Assembly (NCBI RefSeq): GCF_000758325.1
Contig: NZ_CP009459.1
Span: forward strand, 1,426,001-1,490,000
DNA: 64,000 nt
Reading direction: 5' to 3'
DNA from: Cedecea neteri
Lineage (GTDB): Bacteria; Pseudomonadota; Gammaproteobacteria; Enterobacterales; Enterobacteriaceae
Below, piece after piece: positions 47,194 to 55,014 of the stretch (positions are counted from its first letter, which is position 1; the number at the start of each line of letters is the position of its first letter). The notes below the pieces were generated by a model, which did no database searches, was not told the DNA's origin, and saw only the letters and a program-made list of their open reading frames with translations. The translations under genes were made by a program, and so were the position numbers.

Positions 47194-47271
47194 TCAGATA
47201 AAGCGAATGCGCACGCGCGGCTGCTGGGCTGTGCATGGGTTTTGCTTGATGAGGTGAAGAGTCGTTTGCAT
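47194..47271 (-). CDS. 25-codon open frame in front of phnF
   Basis: An ATG at 47271 preceded by AAGGAGG with ideal spacing (six bases between GGAGG and ATG) opens a frame encoding MQTTLHLIKQNP...RIRFI, stopping 20 bases before the phnF ATG. The ribosome-binding site is stronger than that of phnF. It may be a leader peptide whose translation feeds phnF, or the scar of an internally deleted phnE, whose E. coli start (MQTITIA) and end (RKHFI) look alike as I remember them. No database test was possible. Confidence 0.45.
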   Translation of the reverse strand: MQTTLHLIKQNPCTAQQPRVRIRFI

Positions 47272-47313
47272 CACGGGCCTCCTTCAAAAGTTGCCTCATG
47301 GTGCCGGGGGAAA

Positions 47314-47331
47314 GTGACGGTTTTGTTAATG
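47314..47331 (-). promoter_or_regulatory. Weak Pho box candidate upstream of the phn operon
   Basis: Minus strand CATTAACAAAACCGTCAC. The second half (CCGTCAC, six of seven) and the A4 spacer fit the Pho box CTGTCAT-W4-CTGTCAC; the first half matches only three of seven. It lies 43 bp upstream of the 25-codon frame. The phn operon is PhoB-dependent in E. coli, so a site is expected near here. The remainder of the 47174-47788 gap is AT-rich and shows no phnC, phnD or phnE sequence. Confidence 0.4.
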
Positions 47332-47733
47332 ATTGGTTTCTGTACGATGAAGAGTTGAAGTTTGCGGCCAGCACACAACCCTGTTTTTCGAGGAATCAGA
47401 GAGTTGCTTTGTTTTCGCTAAAAAAACCGGTAGAGGGTGGGAGTAAAAGGGTAAGAGCAGGACAATCATCCGTAGGCAATTTTTACCCGTGGCGCTTGCT
47501 ATGGATTGATGAATATATTCTATATCCAGGTATTGCTTCTCTTTAAATATATTCCCTTATTACTGAAATAATAGGGTTAGATTCGGAGTAATTAATTTAT
47601 CACCTGTGCCGATCGCGTCCTGGCATGTTGACTCTTTTTGTCAGGAATAAATTCTTTGAAAAGGAATAGTGAAATAGTATCAAAAAATTGAATATATAAG
47701 TTGCATTGATTTACTTGAGTTTTTAATCGGTCA

Positions 47734-47763
47734 TAAAAATAAAGGGCCCGGATTAGCGAGCCC
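47734..47763 (-). terminator. Terminator of yjdN
   Basis: On the minus strand GGGCTCG/CGGGCCC (one G-U pair) with a six-base loop followed by TTTATTTTTA, 26 bases after the yjdN stop. A standard Rho-independent terminator. Confidence 0.85.
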
Positions 47764-47788
47764 AAAAAGAATAATTGAATATAGCGCT

Positions 47789-48217
47789 TTATCTTTCGAC
47801 GTTGACCATCCAGGGAATGCCGAACTTATCCGTCAGTGAGCCATAACCTTTTGCCCAAAACGTTTCGCCCCACGGCATGGTCACTGTGCCGCCCGCAGCC
47901 AGTCCGTCAAACCAGCGCTTACCCTCTTCGGTATGAGCGCTTACCAGGCAGAGCGAGAAACCGCTGTGGTGAGGTTTTCCATCACTCATGCTGGCGTCGG
48001 TCATCATCAGGGCGCCACCAGTCACCCGCAAACAGGCATGCATAATGTTGTCGTCGGCATACTCGGTCTCGCCGCTGCAACCTTCTGTATTCTTCGCCTC
48101 TTTGGGCATTTCACCGAAGGTGATTTTGTACGTTAGCTCAGCGCCTAAAACCTGCTGGTAAAAGGCGATGGCCTCCGCGCAGCGGCCGTTTAATGAGATG
48201 TAGGGGCCTAAAAACAT
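47789..48217 (-). CDS. yjdN: VOC family metalloprotein YjdN (PhnB-like)
   Basis: A 142-residue vicinal oxygen chelate protein of the PhnB/3-demethylubiquinone methyltransferase-like group: YISLNGRCAEAIAFYQQVLGAEL at the start, MHACLRVTGGALMMTDAS in the middle, and AAGGTVTMPWGETFWAKGYGSLTDKFGIPWMVN at the end. No enzymatic role is known despite the old name phnB. In E. coli it neighbours yjdM and the phn operon, as here. Confidence 0.93.
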   Translation of the reverse strand: MFLGPYISLNGRCAEAIAFYQQVLGAELTYKITFGEMPKEAKNTEGCSGETEYADDNIMHACLRVTGGALMMTDASMSDGKPHHSGFSLCLVSAHTEEGKRWFDGLAAGGTVTMPWGETFWAKGYGSLTDKFGIPWMVNVER

Positions 48218-48312
48218 AACCGAATCCTCTGTAAGGAGAGTGCAGAAGAAGTGTAGGTTGTGCGGGACAGGTAAGCCAGGCGGGGCAGGCAGCAGAGCCG
48301 CCTGCGGGGGGA

Positions 48313-48648
48313 TCAGTTCTTTTTCACAAACTCGGATTTCAGCTTCATCGGGCCAAAACCGTCGATTTTACAGTCGATATTGTGATCGCCTTCTACGAGG
48401 CGAATATTCTTCACTTTTGTGCCGATCTTCAGCATCGAAGAGCTGCCTTTGACCTTCAGATCTTTCACTACGGTGACGCTGTCGCCGTCGACCAGCAGGT
48501 TGCCGTTGGCATCTTTTACGATCAGCGCGGCGTCTTCTTCGCTCGCCGCAGCCGGGTTCCATTCATGAGCACACTCCGGGCAAATCAGCATGCCGTTGTC
48601 TTCGTAGGTGTATTCGGAATTGCACTTCGGGCAATGAGGGAGTTGCAT
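48313..48648 (-). CDS. yjdM: Zinc-ribbon protein YjdM (PhnA)
   Basis: A 111-residue protein with an N-terminal zinc ribbon ([25 protein letters not shown], two CxxC pairs) and a C-terminal KOW/SH3-like domain ([42 protein letters not shown]). Conserved across enterobacteria as PhnA, but it is not a phosphonoacetate hydrolase and its role is unknown. The ATG follows GAGGATCAGATA. Confidence 0.94.
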   Translation of the reverse strand: MQLPHCPKCNSEYTYEDNGMLICPECAHEWNPAAASEEDAALIVKDANGNLLVDGDSVTVVKDLKVKGSSSMLKIGTKVKNIRLVEGDHNIDCKIDGFGPMKLKSEFVKKN

Positions 48649-49051
48649 TATCTGATCCTCAAGGTGAGATAAAGTAATGAAAAATAGCGATTTGGCCGTA
48701 AAAATATGCTGAATCGCGAAAAAGTGCTGAGATTATACATCAAATCCCTACATTTGCAGGGATTATTGCCGTAAACCTATGCCCGGCGGGCTTTCTGGCC
48801 GCCATAAAGTGCAAAAAACCTTTCATTCAAAGAAATAAGCAGCAAATTTAACTTAAAGTTCAGGCTTTAATTGCCGTTAAATAAGGCTAATTTAACTTAG
48901 TTTCACTTCGCTTCGAGCAAGTCTGCCAGCAGGGGCTGCTGTGCTATACCTGTTTGAAAAAATAAAAAAAAGCGTATTGCGCTGACACCTCCTGTCACTT
49001 GACAGGGGTATGGTTGGGCCTATGGATGTACCGATACAGAGGCAGGAACCG
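48649..49051. promoter_or_regulatory. yjdM-regulator intergenic region with direct repeats
   Basis: This 403-bp AT-rich gap contains ATTTAACTTA twice, at 48846-48855 and 48890-48899, exactly 44 bp (about four helical turns) apart, as well as the palindrome listed separately at 48991-49006. It should hold the yjdM and regulator promoters. No open frame is supported. Confidence 0.5.
48991..49006. promoter_or_regulatory. Perfect 16-bp palindrome, candidate operator of the WYL/WCX-type regulator
   Basis: CCTGTCA-CT-TGACAGG is a perfect inverted repeat with 7-bp arms, 46 bp before the chosen ATG of the helix-turn-helix regulator. Its position within or next to the promoter suits autorepression. 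Confidence 0.55.
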
Positions 49052-49726
49052 ATGAGAATGAAAGGCGCGAAAGTAAAAGTTGCAGATCGACTGGCCGAAA
49101 TCGTCTTAAGTCTTTATCAGGGGGAAACCCTTTCCGCTGATATTATCCGCCAGCGTTTTGATGTAGATATGCGAACTGCGTATCGTGATTTGAACCGGCT
49201 TGGTGCTATTCTGGAGGACGTCGGCGAGGGGAAAAAGCGTCTCTCTTCGCATTTAAAAGGACAGTTTAACGTAAACGACCTGTTACGCATTACTAAACGC
49301 GTAGGGCTTGCTGCGTTTTATCCGTGGTACGACATAAAGAGCCATAATCAATATATTACGCTGCGCGCTATTCCAGATTTATTGGTTGTAGGGTATGAAT
49401 ATGAAAATAGCCCGCAGCGTAAAGCTATTTTTTATCCATTATTTGACGATCGGGATGATCCTGGTGGGGAAAGGGTAAAAACGGAAGTGCTGTTACAGGT
49501 TTCGGCGCAGGCGGCTGAACATTTTAAGCAGCGCAAGCTATTACCTTTTCAAAAAACCGTCAGAGAGCTTGATAACGGAGAGTTACTCCTGGCGAGTCAT
49601 ATTGCTTCGCCAGAACAATTGTTTCCGCTGGTGCAGTATTGGATACCGCATCTCACCATTATTTCCCCGCAGGTCTGGCAGAGCGACTTAAAAGCCAGGA
49701 TCGCGGCATGGTGTAATGTTAATTAA
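49052..49726 (+). CDS. Helix-turn-helix regulator of the WYL/WCX type
   Basis: The ATG at 49052 has an AGGAAC ribosome-binding site and gives 224 residues; starts at 49010 and 49022 are in frame but poorly placed. An N-terminal DeoR/HTH_11-like domain (GETLSADIIRQRFDVDMRTAYRDLNRLG) is followed by a segment resembling a WYL barrel (about 75-130) and a clear WCX-type C-terminal domain (VLLQVSAQAAEHFKQRKLLPF, ELLLASHIASPEQLFPLVQYWIPHL, ISPQVW). Such proteins are ligand- or nucleic-acid-sensing regulators, often linked to DNA damage or phage defence. E. coli K-12 has no such gene here. It reads toward crfC, 104 bp downstream. Confidence 0.82.
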   Translation: MRMKGAKVKVADRLAEIVLSLYQGETLSADIIRQRFDVDMRTAYRDLNRLGAILEDVGEGKKRLSSHLKGQFNVNDLLRITKRVGLAAFYPWYDIKSHNQYITLRAIPDLLVVGYEYENSPQRKAIFYPLFDDRDDPGGERVKTEVLLQVSAQAAEHFKQRKLLPFQKTVRELDNGELLLASHIASPEQLFPLVQYWIPHLTIISPQVWQSDLKARIAAWCNVN

Positions 49727-49830
49727 TAAATTATTTCCCTCACGTAATTATAAAAACCGGTATTGCCATGATTACAACTAAACGGTGGCAGTCATAAAAC
49801 CGGATAATTTGAGTTAAGGAAAGATTTTTT

Positions 49831-52194
49831 ATGCACACACAAACTATTTTTGAACTGAGTCAGGAAGCCGAGCGGCTTTTGCAATTAGCGTTGCAAAACC
49901 TTAGCGCTTTAAAAGTCGCTCCGCTGGCTTTGCAAAATGAACAAAATAGCGCTTTAGCGAACCCTGTGGCGACGGTACATCCATTGAAATTTAGCCCACG
50001 CGGTATCGAACTGCAGAAAGATATGCTGCAAAACGAAAGGCGTAAAATAACCCAACATGAAATGGTGCTGGCGATTGTCGGCACCATGAAGGCGGGGAAG
50101 TCGACCACCATTAATGCCATTGTCGGCACGGAGGTTCTGCCTAACCGCAACCGGCCCATGACGGCGCTGCCGACGCTGATCCGCCACACGCCGGGCCAGC
50201 GCGAGCCGGTGCTGCATTTTCCCTACGTGCAGCCGATAGAGAGCCTGATGGGGGAATTGCAGGAGAAACTGCTGATCACCAGCCGGGAAGCGCTGGCTCG
50301 CACACTGGAAGTGGACCGGGATATGGAGGCGCTTATCGCCCGGATTGCCAACGGCAAAGGTTTTGAGCGCCATTATCTCGGCGCGCAGCCTATTTTCCAC
50401 TGCCTGAAGAGCCTGAACGATCTGGTGCGCCTGTGCCGGGTGCTTGATGTGGCTTTCCCCTTCAAAGCCTACGCTGCTATTGAGCATGTGCCGGTCATTG
50501 AGGTGGAATTTGTGCATCTGGCCGGTCTCAAAAATGGCCACGGCCAGCTGACGCTGTTGGATACGCCTGGGCCGAACGAAGCGGGGCAGCCGCACCTGCA
50601 AAAAATGCTTAGAGAGCAGCTGGCACAAGCTTCCGCCGTGCTGGCGGTGATGGACTATACGCAGCTCAAGTCCATCTCCGACGAAGAAGTCCGCGAGGCG
50701 GTGCTCGGCGTCAGTAAATCGGTGCCGCTGTATGCGCTGGTGAACAAGTTCGATCAGAAGGATCGCAACGGCGACGATGCCGCTCAGGTGAAGGCGATGA
50801 TCGCCGGGACGCTAATGAAGGACAGCATTGCGCCGGAAAACGTGTTCCCGGTGTCGAGCATGTGGGGCTACCTTGCCAACCGCGCCCGCTATGAGCTGGC
50901 CACGCATGGCCGTTTACCCGACCCCGAAGAGCAGCGCTGGGTGCAGGATTTTGCGGAAGCGGCATTAGGCCGGCGCTGGCGCAGCGCGGATTTGGCCGAT
51001 ATCGAGCATCTGCGCCATGCGGCGGATTTGCTGTGGGAAGACTCGATGTTTGAGTCACCCATTGAGACTATCCTGCATACCGCGCACGCCAACGCTTCTC
51101 TCTACACGCTGCGCGCTGCGTGCCACAAGCTGCTGGACTATGCCGAGGGCGCTGAACGCTACCTGAGTTTCCGCTGCCAGGGGTTGCAGGTAACCAACGA
51201 CGGCCTGCAGGAGAATATTCGGCAACTGGAGCAGGATATTCAACTGCTGCTGCAGACTCAGCAGTCGGTGAGCACGGTGATTCAGCGGCAGGTCAGCGAT
51301 GCCCTCGCCGGCATAGGCGATTTTATGCAGCGCTTTGAAACGCAGATTCATAGCGATCTGACAACCTATTTCCGGGAAGGGCGGCTGGGCGCAGAGAAGT
51401 TGCATCCGCTTTACCCGCACACATTAACGCGTCACGTGGATTTTTCGCCGGGCAGCGACAAGCTGATGGGCGAAGATGAAGCGACGGCTCGCACCTTGCT
51501 GCATAAGGTTCGCGCGTCCAGTGAAAGCATTTTGTTTGCCGCCCAGCAGACGCTAAGCGGAGAGCTTGGGGCGCTGCTCAGCAACCTTGAAGTAAGCCTG
51601 AGCTACACGCTGGAATCCGCGTTGAAACCTATTGAGCAGCGGGTGAGCGACGGCCTGAAAGTGGCTGGATTCCGGGCTCAAATCAGCCTGCCTGCGTTCG
51701 AGGCCAGCCAGCTTAATTTTAATACCCACTCGGCGTTCACCAACGTTATCGAAAACCATGAAGTGGCGATGTCGCAAATGCAGCCGCAAAACGGAATGCG
51801 GGGCGTGCTGGCGCGCTGGTTAAACGGCGTGGACTGGGGCTGGGAAGATTACGCGGCCACCCATAGCCGCTACGTGATTGACCTGGAAAAGTTACAGCAA
51901 AAGCTGCATGACCATGTGTCGACTTTCCTGGGCCAGATAAACCAGGCCATTACCGCGCAGGTGGATATTTCCGTCACGGCCGGAATGGCGACGTTTTTCG
52001 CCGATTTTGCCGGAGCACTGGACGCTATTCACAGCAATTTACACCAGAGTCTTTCTGCTAAGCAGCAGAACGACAGCGTGCTGTTTTCTCTCCAGAGCAA
52101 GCTGGAACAGAGTGTCAGAACGGCACGTTACATTCACGAGGATACCCGCCTGTTGCGCGATGATATCCAGACGCTTTTCTCAGCGGAGCAATGA
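49831..52194 (+). CDS. crfC: Dynamin-like GTPase CrfC (YjdA)
   Basis: A 787-residue bacterial dynamin-like protein. GTPase motifs: G1 GTMKAGKST (84-92), G3 DTPGPNE (244-250), G4 NKFDQKD (305-311). An N-terminal region and a long helical stalk (about 420-787) with coiled-coil stretches follow, as in DLPs. In E. coli CrfC binds the beta sliding clamp and links sister replication forks. The protein here seems somewhat longer than the E. coli one. It shares its last four bases with yjcZ (ATGA), so the pair is co-translated. Confidence 0.93.
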   Translation: MHTQTIFELSQEAERLLQLALQNLSALKVAPLALQNEQNSALANPVATVHPLKFSPRGIELQKDMLQNERRKITQHEMVLAIVGTMKAGKSTTINAIVGTEVLPNRNRPMTALPTLIRHTPGQREPVLHFPYVQPIESLMGELQEKLLITSREALARTLEVDRDMEALIARIANGKGFERHYLGAQPIFHCLKSLNDLVRLCRVLDVAFPFKAYAAIEHVPVIEVEFVHLAGLKNGHGQLTLLDTPGPNEAGQPHLQKMLREQLAQASAVLAVMDYTQLKSISDEEVREAVLGVSKSVPLYALVNKFDQKDRNGDDAAQVKAMIAGTLMKDSIAPENVFPVSSMWGYLANRARYELATHGRLPDPEEQRWVQDFAEAALGRRWRSADLADIEHLRHAADLLWEDSMFESPIETILHTAHANASLYTLRAACHKLLDYAEGAERYLSFRCQGLQVTNDGLQENIRQLEQDIQLLLQTQQSVSTVIQRQVSDALAGIGDFMQRFETQIHSDLTTYFREGRLGAEKLHPLYPHTLTRHVDFSPGSDKLMGEDEATARTLLHKVRASSESILFAAQQTLSGELGALLSNLEVSLSYTLESALKPIEQRVSDGLKVAGFRAQISLPAFEASQLNFNTHSAFTNVIENHEVAMSQMQPQNGMRGVLARWLNGVDWGWEDYAATHSRYVIDLEKLQQKLHDHVSTFLGQINQAITAQVDISVTAGMATFFADFAGALDAIHSNLHQSLSAKQQNDSVLFSLQSKLEQSVRTARYIHEDTRLLRDDIQTLFSAEQ

Positions 52195-53069
52195 TGAGCA
52201 GTGTATTCATGGAAGGGCCAATAAGAACCCTCAGCTGTCTTAGTGAAAAATTTGTCGTCGATTTTGCCATGGGGATTGATGTCGCCCGCCAGCCGTGGGG
52301 CAGCCCGCAAAGTCAGGCGTTTTATGAGCAGCTTTTGGCGCTATTTGTCGTCGTGGCCCGGCGGCAGGCCGGGAGGGTCGAAATACTGCCGCAGGACGAT
52401 CTTGACGCGTCGCTGATAAGCCTCGGCCAGCTGTCGGCAGACCTGGCAAAAAGCTACTTAGCCAACAGCCAGATAAGCGAGAGGATTGCCCAGCTGGAGC
52501 CGGTTTCTGCCCGCACGGCGCACCATTCGGCAGCCGTTCGCGAGCGGCTTCAGGCCCTGCGTGAGCAGTTTTCTCAGCGGCTCATCCGGCTGGAAGAAGA
52601 ATTTCAGCACGGCGATCTTGTTCGCCAGGGCATGGTTCACAGCGAGCAGATTTTTTCCCGCTGGCGCAGCGGGCACTATTTTTCATTCTCTCCGGCGGCG
52701 CGTTGCTACGTCGCGCTGGAAGAGCTGCGCTGGGGCACCTTTGGTGATGCTGTTCGTCTGGGGACGGCAGAACAGGCGGAGGCGTTGATTGAGCATGTGC
52801 GCAGTCTCGCCATCAGCCGCCTGGCGGAGGAAGTGAATGCTTCTCCTCGCACCCGGCACTATTTCCATGACTGGCTGGCGACGCCAACATCACCGGGTTT
52901 GCTGGAGCATAAAGATGCTTTAACCTGGCTCGGCGACGGCTGCGATATCGAACGTCAGCCGATCTGTTACTCGGTCACCCAGAGCTGGCAGGGCGTGGCG
53001 TTGGGGATGCCGCGTATTTGTTCGGCCATGCGCCTCGGCAGCGCGCTGGTCGACGAAGTTTTTGGCTAA
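52191..53069 (+). CDS. yjcZ: YjcZ family protein
   Basis: The 292-residue protein matches E. coli YjcZ in length and position behind crfC. It is mostly helical, with QISERIAQLEPVSARTAHHSAAVRERLQALREQFSQRLIRLEEEF forming a long coiled coil, and no membrane segments or catalytic motifs I can recognise. Coupled translation suggests it works with the dynamin-like protein. The function is not established; in E. coli the pair has been linked to motility and biofilm phenotypes. Confidence 0.88.
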   Translation: MMSSVFMEGPIRTLSCLSEKFVVDFAMGIDVARQPWGSPQSQAFYEQLLALFVVVARRQAGRVEILPQDDLDASLISLGQLSADLAKSYLANSQISERIAQLEPVSARTAHHSAAVRERLQALREQFSQRLIRLEEEFQHGDLVRQGMVHSEQIFSRWRSGHYFSFSPAARCYVALEELRWGTFGDAVRLGTAEQAEALIEHVRSLAISRLAEEVNASPRTRHYFHDWLATPTSPGLLEHKDALTWLGDGCDIERQPICYSVTQSWQGVALGMPRICSAMRLGSALVDEVFG

Positions 53070-53083
53070 CTGATTTAGCGTTC

Positions 53084-53494
53084 TCAGGGAAGAGACAGTT
53101 CCATCTCACCGGCATTCTCCCTCATCCATTCGGCGAGTGAATCCAGCGTTGGGCGCAGAGACTTACCGAGCGCAGTGATTTGATATTCCACGCGCGGCGG
53201 GACTTCCGCAAAAACTTGCCTCACCACCAGACCACGAGCTTCAAATTGACGAAGCTGGCGAGTTAGCTCCTTCTGCGTAATGGGGCTGACCGCCCGCTGC
53301 AGGTCGCTAAACCGCACCGGATCGTTGAGCAGGATCAGGCGGTACAGAATCGGAATGGCCCACTTGCCTGAAATCAGGTTCACAAAATTCACCATCGGGC
53401 AGTCGCTGCCCGCCGGCGGCAGGGTTGAAAAATTTTTTGTCATGCTGGCTCCCGGCACACGCGAATGCGCCCCTTGTGGTTCCTTAGTATCCAT
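53084..53494 (-). CDS. HxlR-family transcriptional regulator
   Basis: Start at ATG 53494 (GTAGG ribosome-binding site), 136 residues; a TTG six codons earlier is also in frame. The HxlR winged-helix signature is complete: CPMVNFVNLISGKWAIPILYRL (sensor Cys), RFSDLQRAVSPITQKELTRQLRQFEARGLVVRQVFAEVPPRVEYQIT, then GKSLRPTLDSLAEWM. HxlR proteins sense aldehydes or quinones, often through that N-terminal cysteine. It diverges from the SDR gene, its probable target, over a 71-bp gap with an inverted repeat. Confidence 0.92.
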   Translation of the reverse strand: MDTKEPQGAHSRVPGASMTKNFSTLPPAGSDCPMVNFVNLISGKWAIPILYRLILLNDPVRFSDLQRAVSPITQKELTRQLRQFEARGLVVRQVFAEVPPRVEYQITALGKSLRPTLDSLAEWMRENAGEMELSLP

Positions 53495-53502
53495 TTGGTG
53501 CC

Positions 53503-53521
53503 TACTATCCAAAAGATACTA
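53503..53521. promoter_or_regulatory. Inverted repeat between HxlR and SDR genes, candidate operator
   Basis: TACTATC-CAAAA-GATACTA, arms matching at six of seven positions, just upstream of the HxlR ATG. HxlR dimers bind short inverted repeats of this size in divergent promoters. Confidence 0.5.
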
Positions 53522-53565
53522 TAGCGGAAATAATGCCCTCACCAACCATTTATTAGGACACGACG

Positions 53566-54309
53566 ATGGGCAGACTTGACGGCAAATACGCCTTAATTAC
53601 CGGCGGCACCAGCGGCATCGGGCTTGAAACGGCGCGGCAGTTTATTGCCGAGGGCGCAACGGTGGCGATCACCGGGCGCAGCGAGCAGGGGCTACAAGAA
53701 GCCAAAAAGGTTTTGGGTAATGTGCACCTGATTAAAAGTGATGCGGGGGATATCGCCGGGCAACGTGCGGTGGCGGAAGAGTTGAAGCAGCTCTGGCCGC
53801 GGTTGGATGTGCTCTATATCAATGCGGGAGATGTGACTCACCATTCGCTGGAAGAGTGGGACGAACAGGCTTATGACCGACTGATGAACATCAATCTCAA
53901 AGGCCCGTTCTTCCTGATTCAGGCGCTGTTGTCACAGCTGGCTAACCCTTCTTCGGTGATTGTATGCGGTTCGGTCAGCGCGCGTATCGGCCTGCCGCAA
54001 ACCAACGCCTACGCGGCGAGTAAGGCCGGTATTCTTTCGTTAGCACGCACACTCTCCGGAGAACTGCATCCGCGTGGGATTCGGGTGAACGGGCTGAGCC
54101 CAGGCCCGACGGAAACCCCGGCGCTGGGCAAACTGGGCAATGGTATAGCCGCCGACACGCTGCGGGAAGCGATCCGCGATCTGGTGCCGATTGGGCGTCT
54201 CGGCACCGCGCTGGAGCTGGCAAAAGCCGCCGTGTTCCTGGCGTCGGACGAATCGGCCTTCGTGGTGGGCACCGACCTGTTGGTCGATGGTGGCGTGGGG
54301 AGTTTGTAG
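53566..54309 (+). CDS. Short-chain dehydrogenase/reductase
   Basis: A 247-residue classical SDR: cofactor motif TGGTSGIG (13-20) with GRS after beta 2 (arginine favouring NADPH), NAG (84-86 region), catalytic Ser in VCGSVSARIG, and YAASK with Tyr and Lys. The C-terminus ELAKAAVFLASDESAFVVGTDLLVDGG is typical. Divergent HxlR neighbours often control such oxidoreductases in response to quinones or aldehydes; the substrate is unknown. Confidence 0.93.
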   Translation: MGRLDGKYALITGGTSGIGLETARQFIAEGATVAITGRSEQGLQEAKKVLGNVHLIKSDAGDIAGQRAVAEELKQLWPRLDVLYINAGDVTHHSLEEWDEQAYDRLMNINLKGPFFLIQALLSQLANPSSVIVCGSVSARIGLPQTNAYAASKAGILSLARTLSGELHPRGIRVNGLSPGPTETPALGKLGNGIAADTLREAIRDLVPIGRLGTALELAKAAVFLASDESAFVVGTDLLVDGGVGSL

Positions 54310-54321
54310 CTTTTTACCCTT

Positions 54322-54422
54322 ACCCTCACCCTAGCCCTCTCCCTGGAAGGGAGAGGGGATAACCCATTTTCTCTGACGCTTGTTTCCTCCCTCTCCCTTT
54401 GGGAGAGGGTCGGGGTGAGGGG
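54322..54422. repeat. Palindromic element pair after the SDR gene
   Basis: Element at 54322-54358 and inverted element at 54388-54422, separated by 29 bp. The rest of the gap up to the PTS gene (54423-54691) is AT-rich with no supported gene; it should contain the PTS promoter. Confidence 0.8.
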
Positions 54423-54691
54423 ATCAATATTAAGATGAACTTCTGCCTGTGACCGCCCCTCCATTCTCGTGAATAAAACCGCGCTAAAAGACGAACGTCG
54501 CCAGAAAAGTAACATTCTTATCTGTCTGTTTATTATTGCTTTTAAGGTAAGTTCCGGTGGTCGCCCGCCAAAAGTACCAGCCGCTAAAAGCAAATCTGTG
54601 CCGCCCCTCACTTGTGGCTTTTTTCACCGCTACCCAGAATATATTTGGCCGCATACCGCGGACACTGCATTGATTCTCTGAGGGAAAAGTG

Positions 54692-55006
54692 ATGAAAAAA
54701 ATCTTCTTATGCTGTGCTGCGGGGATGTCCACCAGCATGTTAGTGGAAAGAATGAAGCAGTCCGCGCACGCTCGTGATGTGGCGGTGGAAATTACCGCCG
54801 TGCCGGTGTCCGATTTCGACCAGATTATCGATGAGGCCGACGTCATCCTCCTTGGGCCGCAGGTAAAATTCCAGCTGCAAAACCTGAGCGCGGCGGCGGC
54901 GCCCCACGGCGTTCCGGTGGCGGCCATCGACATGATGCATTACGGCTCGATGCAGGGTGACAAGGTACTGGATCATGCGCTGTCGCTGCTGAAAACTACT
55001 GAATAG
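54692..55006 (+). CDS. PTS cellobiose/chitobiose-type EIIB component
   Basis: From the ATG after GAGGGAAAAGTG the product is 104 residues. IFLCCAAGMSTSMLVERM contains the phosphorylated cysteine (Cys8, CxAGMST pattern) of the lactose/cellobiose IIB family; ADVILLGPQVKFQL is the conserved second block. It accepts phosphate from an EIIA and passes it to the sugar at EIIC. Head of a three-gene operon IIB-glycosidase-IIC. No IIA gene of the family is present here. Confidence 0.93.
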   Translation: MKKIFLCCAAGMSTSMLVERMKQSAHARDVAVEITAVPVSDFDQIIDEADVILLGPQVKFQLQNLSAAAAPHGVPVAAIDMMHYGSMQGDKVLDHALSLLKTTE

Positions 55007-55014
55007 GGGGCCGT

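Noticed and set aside
47298-47546. 82-codon frame upstream of phnF on the plus strand
   Set aside because: No ribosome-binding site, no recognisable features, and it runs over the Pho-box-like region; treated as non-coding.
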